32,579 nucleotides of DNA from contig JAJRQA010000013.1 in assembly GCA_024280475.1 (NCBI GenBank), positions 1-32,579 of the forward strand, given 5' to 3'. Source of the stretch: Alphaproteobacteria bacterium (GTDB lineage Bacteria > Pseudomonadota > Alphaproteobacteria > Rhizobiales > JAKIUO01). Numbering within the stretch: the first letter of the stretch is position 1; each line of letters begins with the position of its first letter. This document shows positions 16,957 to 24,218 of this stretch, in pieces. The translations under genes were made by a program, and so were the position numbers. The notes under the pieces are model-generated. The model did no database searches. It was not told the DNA's origin and was given only the letters and a program-made list of their open reading frames with translations.

Positions 16957-19318
16957 TCATGTGATCTTGTATTGGAATGAATGATGTCTCCGGCATGCCA
17001 CTTTGTGCATTTTGTCTGGCGCATCCTTCCGGGACTGTAGCCAACAATCTTATCGGCCGCCCCCGTCGTTTGATAACAGTCAAATTAGCGAAGTCAAATG
17101 ATTTGCATAGATTGAATACTTTATCCAAACCGCCGACTTCACGTCGCTCCCATATGCGATCAAACTTGTTGAACCAAAAATAACTTGCATATCCAAAGGC
17201 CAAACTGTCCTGCTCCGTTGTTCCCGGGTCGATTTCGAATGTCAAAGACGTATTGACAACCACAGCCCCCCAAAACCGTTCGAATTGATCATTGGCGGCC
17301 GTGAAAACGAGGCGAATACCGGCGGGATACAAGTCCACCATTCGCTGTGCATCATTTGGATAAAATCGGTCACGAACAGCTTTGGCCCAACTGCGGTTAC
17401 GATTGCCCAAGTCCAGCGTGACCACTTTCCAAGGTTGCCCAATACGCATAATTGCAATGACCAACACTTCTTTTGATGCCCCGGTTGGTGCCGGTGTTCC
17501 ATAGACCGAAAGGACAGCAAAATTGCGTGACTTTGGTATATCTACAATCGAACTTCCCAACAGGCTGTAATTGCCGGTACGCAACGCCGAGCTAAGCTCA
17601 TTGGCGGGGCCATCGCCATTCAGTTTTCGAGCGATACTTCGTGTCACGACTGGAATACCGGATTTCAATTCGATCAACGCTATCCCGTCATGCCCTATGA
17701 GAACAGCATTTCCGCCATGGGCATGAAGCTGCAGACCAGCGTCGGAACCTGAGGCCCAGGAGATCTGCGAAAAGTCCAGTTTGACCCAGTTCAGGTCTAC
17801 TGCCGCTCCAGCGTCGGCATAGGGGATGCCAGCTTGATTATTTGTAGTCGCGCCCATTCTACCGGTCAATTCTTCCGTTAGCTCCACCAGATGAATTGCG
17901 CGCGTTTGATTTGATAGCCCGATCAAAAACTGGCGTCCGCTAACCTCTACTTTCCGAACATTGTAGATGCCTGGAATGCTTTTGATCAATACGGCATGAC
18001 GCATTCTTGAACTAGCGTAAATGGCTTTCGTTTCTGTAATTGCCAGATAAAAACTTCCATCAGCAAATTCCACACCAGCATCTTCAGCGCCTTCAAATGC
18101 GGCTTGCCCAATCAAACGGCCTCTCAACGCCATATTACTTTTGCAATATCTGTCGAAAACGAATTTGTCGCTGTCGTCAATGCGAAATACGTAAAACTCG
18201 GGGGACCGGCCGTTACGTCCCCAGGCGATCCAAGTTGGGTCATCTAAAACGCGTTCCAAAGTCTTTTCTGACAGCACCGACACACGTTCATTCGGCAAAT
18301 AGGGTATGTCCAGCAGGCGAGCGGAAATCTGCCCGCCATCAAGCGTATCAGTGGTCCGCACGATTCGAGATGCGCCAAGATGCCGTGAGCATTCACTTGC
18401 ATAGCTGGGCCCGACAAGTTTGGCACGTACATCCAGATCTGGCCGTTCTTTGATCATAAGCAGCGATACAGCATCAATAACAGGCGCTAATTCCTGGCGC
18501 TGTAGTTCCACGCTGCGATCTTCCAAAACTGTTTCAATCGCAATCGCCTTTGCCCGGTTTGCTCCATCGCATAGCGAGGCGATAATGCCGCCACCGCGCG
18601 CACCTCCATTTGGCGCACTGGTCGTTGCCCGCTCAGCCGCCAGCCAGGGCACAGGGCGCGCAATTCCATCTTTCTGAAAATAATAGAGTATCTCTTTACT
18701 GTCCGCCGCAGCACATTCTGAATTCGTATATTCCAGCTTTAACGTTTCGGTATTAACCGGTCCTCTGGCCAATATCAGCAGCATTTCTTCGCCGTCTGCG
18801 CCTGCCAACCGCTCTTGCGCCACCGCGCGCGATATGCCTGCAGCTTCTGCAATGGCGGCCAGCTTACGCGGCTGAAGCGCAGCAGTGAAATCCAACTGCT
18901 GAAACGCAACAACATCATAGGGCTGGGCATTTGCCCCCCCCCCGGCACGAGAAACCTGAAGCCCGTCAGTCGTCGCCAATCCATCGATGGGCTGCTTCAT
19001 CACGAGCACAGCCAGTTTGCCGGACTCGTGCCCGACAACAACTCCGCTGGTTACTATACCAGCGCCTTGCTTGATACCGACAACTTCAAATAACGGCGTC
19101 GCCCCAGCTCCTGCGCGAACCTCTTGCGCACTGGCCGTGTCAGAACTGCTGACCAGTCCGCCAAGCAACATCCCGGCAACAGCTATAAGGGCAAAAATCT
19201 TCGCTTTTAAACCATCTTGCACATGAGGATTTGCCAAAGATCTGCGGTGGTCGGTTGCCGTTATTCCTCCCCCCTTTTGCAAAGCCCGCTCGCTTGGAAC
19301 GTCGCCTGCCGCCATCAT
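16859..19318 (-). CDS. Large exported protein of unknown function with G10 tract
   Basis: This 819-residue protein has a hydrophobic core at about 41-58 and an ASA cleavage site near 64, after an unusually long N-region. The start is supported: ATG 19318 overlaps the protease stop as ATGA, and AAGGAG lies 7 bases upstream. The body looks beta-rich (for example AVLIGHDGIALIELKSG and FAVLSVYGTPAPTG), suggesting a propeller-like or repeat fold, but I recognise no family. Scattered cysteines (for example in NSECAA, SLCDGA, ECSRHL, RYCKSN, NLCKSF) may pair. The last 25 residues are a Gln/Gly-rich, probably disordered tail. A G10 tract encodes G126-G128 and could allow frame switching early in the protein. 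It is coupled to the membrane protease upstream, so it may be the protease's substrate, inhibitor or regulator. Confidence 0.7.
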   Translation of the reverse strand: MMAAGDVPSERALQKGGGITATDHRRSLANPHVQDGLKAKIFALIAVAGMLLGGLVSSSDTASAQEVRAGAGATPLFEVVGIKQGAGIVTSGVVVGHESGKLAVLVMKQPIDGLATTDGLQVSRAGGGANAQPYDVVAFQQLDFTAALQPRKLAAIAEAAGISRAVAQERLAGADGEEMLLILARGPVNTETLKLEYTNSECAAADSKEILYYFQKDGIARPVPWLAAERATTSAPNGGARGGGIIASLCDGANRAKAIAIETVLEDRSVELQRQELAPVIDAVSLLMIKERPDLDVRAKLVGPSYASECSRHLGASRIVRTTDTLDGGQISARLLDIPYLPNERVSVLSEKTLERVLDDPTWIAWGRNGRSPEFYVFRIDDSDKFVFDRYCKSNMALRGRLIGQAAFEGAEDAGVEFADGSFYLAITETKAIYASSRMRHAVLIKSIPGIYNVRKVEVSGRQFLIGLSNQTRAIHLVELTEELTGRMGATTNNQAGIPYADAGAAVDLNWVKLDFSQISWASGSDAGLQLHAHGGNAVLIGHDGIALIELKSGIPVVTRSIARKLNGDGPANELSSALRTGNYSLLGSSIVDIPKSRNFAVLSVYGTPAPTGASKEVLVIAIMRIGQPWKVVTLDLGNRNRSWAKAVRDRFYPNDAQRMVDLYPAGIRLVFTAANDQFERFWGAVVVNTSLTFEIDPGTTEQDSLAFGYASYFWFNKFDRIWERREVGGLDKVFNLCKSFDFANLTVIKRRGRPIRLLATVPEGCARQNAQSGMPETSFIPIQDHMSERFRVRRRGAQQQTGGNRAGGQGAANAGQTQ
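18934..18943 (-). repeat. G10 homopolymer inside the 819-residue exported protein gene
   Basis: Ten C on the plus strand give ten G in the coding strand, encoding SRAGGGAN at residues 123-130. This is the longest homopolymer I noticed. A slip of one base would stop translation early and could reduce expression of coupled downstream genes. Confidence 0.75.
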
Positions 19319-20715
19319 TCACATTCTCCTTGACCGACTTCAAAAGGCACATTCTTGTTTTTAAGCTCTTGCATCAGGCCAGCTGCCGATAGGGCAAAAT
19401 CAATCTCGGCCTGGCCAGCTTCATTATTATCGCGCAATGCAAATGTGTTTACCCCAAGCACTCTACCGCAAACATCGACCAACGGCCCACCAGAGTTTCC
19501 TCTGCGAATATCCGCATCATGGGAGATCGCAGGAAACTTACCTTCATAAATGCGTACAAAACGAACCGAGCCACGAGTAAACGTTGACACCACCTGCCCC
19601 CTGCTTCGCTTCCTTTGCACCCTCAAATCAAAGCCTGGATAGCCGGCCGCAATCACCGCCTGCAGCTTGGTAACGCGTTTTGTAAGTTTTAATGGCGTTA
19701 CATTCAGCGGTTCCGATAACTTCAAGATAGCGAAATCAGGGCCGCCCAGCTTCTTGGTATAGACCTTGTGGATCACTGTGGCTGGAAATTTGCGACCCAG
19801 ACTTTGATTGGTTATTGTAATCCCGTGCCTGGAACGTCCAATAACATGTGCATTTGTTATGATGTGATTTTTATTGATAAAAAAACCTGACCCAATGGAA
19901 ATTTTGGCAGACGATTTCGGAGCCGCCACCAGAACTGTTGCATTGTTAAGCAGCACGCGAAGGTCCTTGATTTTCAGCACCGGACTAGCAGACGCCGATG
20001 CCGGATCCGGTTGTGCCGTTGCAGGGGGGGCCGAAGAGTTAGAATTTGGGTTGGTATTATTTGCAGCCTCTGAATTGGCAGCAGGTGACGGCGCCTCACC
20101 CTCCCTCGTGGCATCAGGAGACTGTGCGCCTGTTGCTGGCTTACTCACCGATGCGGTCTGATCCGGTTGAGCCGATATTGGTTTACCGGACACACCGGCA
20201 CTATTCGCTCCCCCACCACTACCAGTACCAGTCGGCACAGCCGGGCCATCGCCGGCCAAACTGGGCAGTCTTGCATTCCCTACTGGCGTCTGACTTGGAT
20301 TTCCAGGAACTACGCCAGCAATGGAACCGGGCACTTGAAAGCTGGCAGTACAAACATTGCCGCGTAGTGCTTTTTCGAGTTCTGAGATCTGTCGGCGTGA
20401 TCTTATTTTTTGTGTTTCCAAAGATGCTATAACAAGCTCATTGCCGGCATAGCGCGGCGGCGGCGATACTGCCGGCCACACGATCAAATCCGGGCGCAAT
20501 TTCGCCAATGCCAACCCGATCACGATTCCCGAGACTAGAATCAACAACCCTGCCAGGACCCAGAACCAAGTACGTTTGATAACGGGCAGTTGGTCATACC
20601 CGGCATATAACTCTCGATCACCGCTTAGGGTCGCGGAGTCTTGAGGTGCGCTACTATCGTTTGTCCCGCTGCCGGTCTTGGCACCTGCACCCGTTTGCCC
20701 CTTTGCTTCTGCCAT
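19315..20715 (-). CDS. Membrane-anchored trypsin-like (S1C-type) serine protease
   Basis: This 466-residue protein has a polar cytoplasmic N-terminus (1-48), one transmembrane helix (about 50-71), a short helical segment, and a long linker rich in Pro, Ser, Asn and Ala (about 125-245). A chymotrypsin-fold protease domain follows (about 250-460). The triad is complete: H290 in TNAHVIG, D327 in GPDFAILKL and S408 in GNSGGPLVD. GSGFFI before the His and GYPGFD are typical of the DegP/HtrA-like trypsin group. No PDZ domain follows, so it is a linker-tethered protease facing the periplasm. It starts 6 bp after the membrane protein at 20722 and overlaps the next gene by 4 bp. By analogy it may cleave or sense proteins of this locus; the target is unknown. 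Confidence 0.85.
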   Translation of the reverse strand: MAEAKGQTGAGAKTGSGTNDSSAPQDSATLSGDRELYAGYDQLPVIKRTWFWVLAGLLILVSGIVIGLALAKLRPDLIVWPAVSPPPRYAGNELVIASLETQKIRSRRQISELEKALRGNVCTASFQVPGSIAGVVPGNPSQTPVGNARLPSLAGDGPAVPTGTGSGGGANSAGVSGKPISAQPDQTASVSKPATGAQSPDATREGEAPSPAANSEAANNTNPNSNSSAPPATAQPDPASASASPVLKIKDLRVLLNNATVLVAAPKSSAKISIGSGFFINKNHIITNAHVIGRSRHGITITNQSLGRKFPATVIHKVYTKKLGGPDFAILKLSEPLNVTPLKLTKRVTKLQAVIAAGYPGFDLRVQRKRSRGQVVSTFTRGSVRFVRIYEGKFPAISHDADIRRGNSGGPLVDVCGRVLGVNTFALRDNNEAGQAEIDFALSAAGLMQELKNKNVPFEVGQGECE

Positions 20716-20721
20716 GTCGCT

Positions 20722-21555
20722 TCAAATTTCCTGTAATATGCTATCTGCATTATAGCATTGCCGTAGCTTCTTTGAGCTTCCTTTATTAGTCATTGAAACT
20801 GCCGGTGCGCAACTCAAGGCAAGTCTTGTCTCCGCATCATTGGTCTCATAAGAATGCGTGCCCAATGTTTTATTCAAACCCGAATAAAAGGTAATTGCAA
20901 TAGCCAACAAGATTGCCGCCAATGCAATTCCAAAAAAACTGACCGCACCAACAAAATGCAACCAGTTGGCATAGACATAGATGTGTTTAAGTTCTTCAAC
21001 ACGACCTTCATCGCCCGTTGCAGTTGTTCTGTTAACAGTCCCCGCAGAACCTATGGGAGTCTGGACAGGCGCCGTGTCAATCCGTGCGATCAGCGGATGC
21101 GTAACTCTTGGCACTGGGTCTTCTTGCTCATGGCTCCAATAAACGAATACCGGCCGTTCATTCACACTATAAATATGCCGCCAATCTGGCGGATCGAGCA
21201 ACTTCACAAGCAGATTACCGGCATCGCTGCTCCCGCGACTGTCTTCAATATGCTTCACCAGCTGCGCTAACTCATCGTGCACGGCTTGAATTTTGATGGT
21301 CAAATCTTGCTGCTCTTGCGGGCCAAGCTCAGCCATGGCGATTGGCTGACCGCCATCCGTCATTGCAGACCAAGTCATGTCGTTGTTGATGGGATCAATA
21401 TTCGGTATCGCAAAATAGGGCACCAGATGATGTTTATCAAAAGTTTCCAGTATGCTTTTGATCGCATCATAGCTTTGATACAAGGCCGCTCCTTGAAATG
21501 CTTTAGCATTGAACGGTGCTTGATGCACATGCAAAATATGCTCATACTGAGCCAT
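20722..21555 (-). CDS. Single-pass membrane protein, first gene of the long minus-strand operon
   Basis: This 277-residue protein has no signal peptide. A soluble N-terminal part of about 195 residues, presumably cytoplasmic, is followed by one transmembrane helix (about 201-224) and a 50-residue tail with two cysteines (C249, C267), presumably periplasmic. I know no family for it. The layout (cytoplasmic domain, single helix, short outer part) parallels the protein at 30103 in the divergent operon, which suggests both link cytoplasmic partners to the envelope. GGAG lies about 8 bases before the ATG. The membrane protease gene follows after 6 bp. As first gene of the operon it might contact the cytoplasmic SrfB/SrfC pair; this is inference only. 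Confidence 0.7.
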   Translation of the reverse strand: MAQYEHILHVHQAPFNAKAFQGAALYQSYDAIKSILETFDKHHLVPYFAIPNIDPINNDMTWSAMTDGGQPIAMAELGPQEQQDLTIKIQAVHDELAQLVKHIEDSRGSSDAGNLLVKLLDPPDWRHIYSVNERPVFVYWSHEQEDPVPRVTHPLIARIDTAPVQTPIGSAGTVNRTTATGDEGRVEELKHIYVYANWLHFVGAVSFFGIALAAILLAIAITFYSGLNKTLGTHSYETNDAETRLALSCAPAVSMTNKGSSKKLRQCYNADSILQEI

Positions 21556-21948
21556 AAAATTTCTCCAGTGTCCCGGCTACCGCCACAGCAATACTGCCAA
21601 TGACAGTTTGCAGTTGCAATACCGTTTCATTCTAGTTCCACCCAGTTCCACCTCGTCCTGCTTTGCTCTACGCCTTCGTCTGCGCTTTCGAAAACATGCG
21701 CCGCGGTACAATTGCGCAGTGGTACAACGATGTAACGTTGTCAATCTTCGGAAAACTTCAAAATGACAGCTGGTCAATACGAGCCAACGGTTTTTGATAC
21801 ACTGCACCGACGTGCTCCAATCACCGTCGATAGAAAATCACTCTTGATATTTATATTCGGATGATGCTTGTCGAAACGCGGGGTGGCAAGTCCTGCATTC
21901 CTCTCAACATCAAGTCATATATACTGCATTGTGACACGGATTAGAGGC

Positions 21949-21976
21949 TGGTGTTGCTTCTACCGTGGCAACACCA
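21949..21976. repeat. Strong inverted repeat in the divergent region
   Basis: TGGTGTTGC (21949-21957) pairs perfectly with GCAACACCA (21968-21976) around a 10-base loop. No T-run follows on either strand, so it is not a typical terminator. It could be an operator or a stem in a 5' leader of the minus-strand operon, whose first gene starts about 390 bp away. Confidence 0.6.
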
Positions 21977-22353
21977 TCTGGTAAATGCAATGCCAGATCA
22001 AGGTCATTCTTGTTCCCCTTCAGTAACGATACACACATCTGATGGCGCGGCAAGCACATTGCCGGCATGTATGATATTGGCGTGTTGTCATGCACCACCA
22101 CTCCCGCGCAATCAGCCCGGCCCGCAATGGTTCAACTGGCTGACGATTGGCAGCTGCCCGCAGTACCGGCTCGATCATGTGATTGATAACGCAAAGCTTA
22201 CGCAGCCCGCTTTTGCACACTAGAAAACGTTTCGCCAATACACTAAAGCGCCGGGCTAAAGTGTCTCTCAAGCTGTGGTACCAAGATCGCTGTCCCTTTG
22301 CTAGCAACTTTTAAATAGCCTCCTGGCAAGCTCATAGCCATAAAGGTCTACCC

Positions 22354-22389
22354 GTCAATATCCGTCAACGATCGTCAACATTTGTCAAC
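22354..22389. promoter_or_regulatory. Four GTCAA boxes at exact 10 bp period, candidate operator array
   Basis: GTCAAT at 22354 and GTCAAC at 22364, 22374 and 22384 are direct repeats spaced exactly 10 bp, one helical turn, so all face the same side of the DNA. Arrays of this type are typical of operators for cooperatively binding response regulators. The same words GTCAACGAT and GTCAACATTTG occur in the PAN divergent promoter at 2191-2246. The regulator is not encoded in this window. Confidence 0.55.
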
Positions 22390-22513
22390 GCCAACCAAGC
22401 AGGCGCCAGCAAAGTATATCGGACTGCTCAACCAATCTGCGTCTTAGATTCTAATTGCAAGGTACAATCCACGCAACGGTTCCACTGCCATGCAGCGGCA
22501 CCCATTCAGGCTT

Positions 22514-22543
22514 GACTAGCACTTCACGGTATGACTAGATTAT
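22514..22543 (+). promoter_or_regulatory. Candidate promoter of the plus-strand SrfB/SrfC operon
   Basis: TTGACT (22514-22519) and TAGATT (22538-22543) are 18 bp apart and lie about 48 bp upstream of the GTG start at 22591. The fit is moderate. An AT-rich stretch follows. It lies about 125 bp downstream of the GTCAA array. Confidence 0.4.
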
Positions 22544-22576
22544 ATTCGATCATTTTAAATAATTGCGCTAACATGT

Positions 22577-22582
22577 GGGGGG
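22577..22582 (+). promoter_or_regulatory. G6 ribosome-binding site that fixes the GTG start at 22591
   Basis: GGGGGGA lies 7-8 bases before GTG 22591. An upstream ATG at 22573 runs into a stop almost at once, so this site supports the GTG start. The homopolymer form means its length could vary. Confidence 0.55.
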
Positions 22583-22590
22583 ATTTTTGA

Positions 22591-24156
22591 GTGCGAGCTG
22601 ACTTCCTGCGGGCTTCAGTAGCTTGTACGACAATGGCGATTGTCTTGTGTAACATGAGCGTATCTGATGTGGCGGCGCAGCAGATGCGCTGCGAAGACTT
22701 GAGCATTGATGCGCCAGCGCAGCCAGCTAACCATGATGCACAAACGCTTGCGCGGCAATGCGCGGCGATAAATAAATTGTTTAGCAGGAGAGAAAAAGCC
22801 CTTGCAGCACGCAGCCGCAAATTGGCTAGCGACGCTGACAACCTCTTGCAAAAATGCACTTCCTTTTCAAAGAATTCTTGTGACGCACGGGTCAAGAAGG
22901 CGGCATTCAACCAGAGCCGTGAGATCTTGCAACTAAAGAAGGAATTGGAGCTGGCGCGCCAGCCAACACCCCAGGCGGGATCACTACAAAGTCAGCTCGA
23001 TGCCCAGAAAATTGGGACTAAGAAACTACAAGGGACCGTTGCAGAACTCGAGAAACGCTTATTGGGTTTGCGCCGTAAATTGAAAAAGGCACAGGAGCGC
23101 GAGGCGCCACTCAAAGCCAAGCTGGCTTCACTGAAAGCCAAAATCAAAAGTTGTGCTGGTGGTTCGCAGTGCCAATCGACCACCCCTGATAACGGACCGG
23201 CTAATGCACCTGCGACAGCTGCTGCACCAGTCACCGATAGCTGCCCGCACTGCCCTCGCTTGCGTAAAATATCTGTTCGCAAACCAACGCGATTGGGCCT
23301 GCCAACAAATCGGATAGAAGGGGCAAAACGAGCACTGCCGCCATTTCGTCTAACATTAAGTAAAGATTTTCTCCTCTCGGAGAGCGAAATTTCAGTAGGC
23401 CAGTTCAAAGCTTATTTGGCAGACACTCGCATAGAGTTCAAACGACTGTGCCGCATCTCCATTCGTTTGTCATCGTCAACAATCACTGTAACGTCTCCCA
23501 GCCTGTTTAAGGTGCTTGACTTGCCCGAACCGCCAGATGGCGACAACTACCCCGCTGTTTGTATCGCTAAGTCCGATGCCTTGGGCTACGCTAAATGGCT
23601 TAACAATAAAACCGGGAAAAATTACGATCTGCCGAGCGACACCGAATGGGAGTATGCCGCGCGCGGATATGTCGATCTGGCACCACTGCCCCCGTCGATA
23701 GACTATTCGCTATGCACCATGATGAATATTGCCGACAATGCTCTTTTCGAATTCACCCAACTGGGCAGCAGAGGTAGGCTGCCATCATTTCGGCGGAACC
23801 AGGTTTCTGGTTGCGACGACAAAATCCCCCTGCTTGCATCGGTCGGGACCCGAACCGCACATAATCGCTTTGGGCTTAAAGACATGCTGGGGAACGCAGC
23901 TGAATGGACACGCGACTGCTGGTTTGACGGCACGGCAGTTAAGCCCGATCGCCTCAAAAATGGTCGGGCGTTGATAGATGGAAACCATCTGGACTGCACA
24001 GCATCGGGCGTCCGCGGCGGATCATTCATCAGCAATAGCAACGTCGCAACCTTGTGGCACAGACGCCGGGCCAAGGTAACACTCAATCCAGAACAACAAC
24101 AGTCACCTGAAATTGGATATTTTGACGTCGGATTTCGTGTCCGCCGCGACCTTTAA
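22591..24156 (+). CDS. Exported coiled-coil protein with FGE-sulfatase-like domain lacking catalytic cysteines
   Basis: This 521-residue protein starts at GTG. A signal peptide (core 9-23, VAA near 29) leads to a cysteine-containing helical region and a coiled coil (about 130-190). A linker holding CPHC (218-221) follows, then an FGE-sulfatase (SUMF1-type) domain (about 252-521). Landmarks are SEISVGQFKAYL, LPSDTEWEYAARG (347-359), GLKDMLGNAAEWT (428-440), VRGGSF (474-479) and GFRVRR (514-519). In the human formylglycine-generating enzyme, copper-binding cysteines 336 and 341 lie just after GGS; here the matching positions are S481 and A486. So formylglycine formation is unlikely and a binding or structural role is more likely. 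This domain also recurs in bacterial conflict and envelope systems. It is first in the operon, 62 bp before SrfB. Confidence 0.85.
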   Translation: MRADFLRASVACTTMAIVLCNMSVSDVAAQQMRCEDLSIDAPAQPANHDAQTLARQCAAINKLFSRREKALAARSRKLASDADNLLQKCTSFSKNSCDARVKKAAFNQSREILQLKKELELARQPTPQAGSLQSQLDAQKIGTKKLQGTVAELEKRLLGLRRKLKKAQEREAPLKAKLASLKAKIKSCAGGSQCQSTTPDNGPANAPATAAAPVTDSCPHCPRLRKISVRKPTRLGLPTNRIEGAKRALPPFRLTLSKDFLLSESEISVGQFKAYLADTRIEFKRLCRISIRLSSSTITVTSPSLFKVLDLPEPPDGDNYPAVCIAKSDALGYAKWLNNKTGKNYDLPSDTEWEYAARGYVDLAPLPPSIDYSLCTMMNIADNALFEFTQLGSRGRLPSFRRNQVSGCDDKIPLLASVGTRTAHNRFGLKDMLGNAAEWTRDCWFDGTAVKPDRLKNGRALIDGNHLDCTASGVRGGSFISNSNVATLWHRRRAKVTLNPEQQQSPEIGYFDVGFRVRRDL

Positions 24157-24218
24157 TAATGACAAAATAAGTTGGCAGAGCAATCGTGCCGCCATGACCT
24201 CAACGATCTGACAGTCCG

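Larger units (their letters stand above)
21556..22590. other. Long divergent intergenic region (1,035 bp)
   Basis: No convincing gene is seen. It contains a direct repeat GGTACAA (21705 and 21721), an inverted repeat CAACG-N6-CGTTG (21725-21740), GTCAAT at 21740 and 21773, a 9 bp hairpin (21949-21976), a palindrome GGCAGCTGCC (22149-22158), an imperfect dyad ACACT...AGTGT (22240-22264), the 10-bp-phased GTCAA array (22354-22389) and a candidate promoter for the plus-strand operon. Open frames on either strand lack ribosome-binding sites and known motifs. The length and density of dyads suggest more than a simple pair of promoters, perhaps a leader RNA. Confidence 0.5.

Noticed and set aside
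22020-22307. 95-codon minus-strand open frame in the divergent region
   Set aside because: Composition is rich in Arg, Cys and Trp as in random frames, and no start signal or family motif is visible.
22591-24156. Active formylglycine-generating enzyme
   Set aside because: The two cysteines needed for copper-dependent catalysis are replaced, and no sulfatase gene is nearby.
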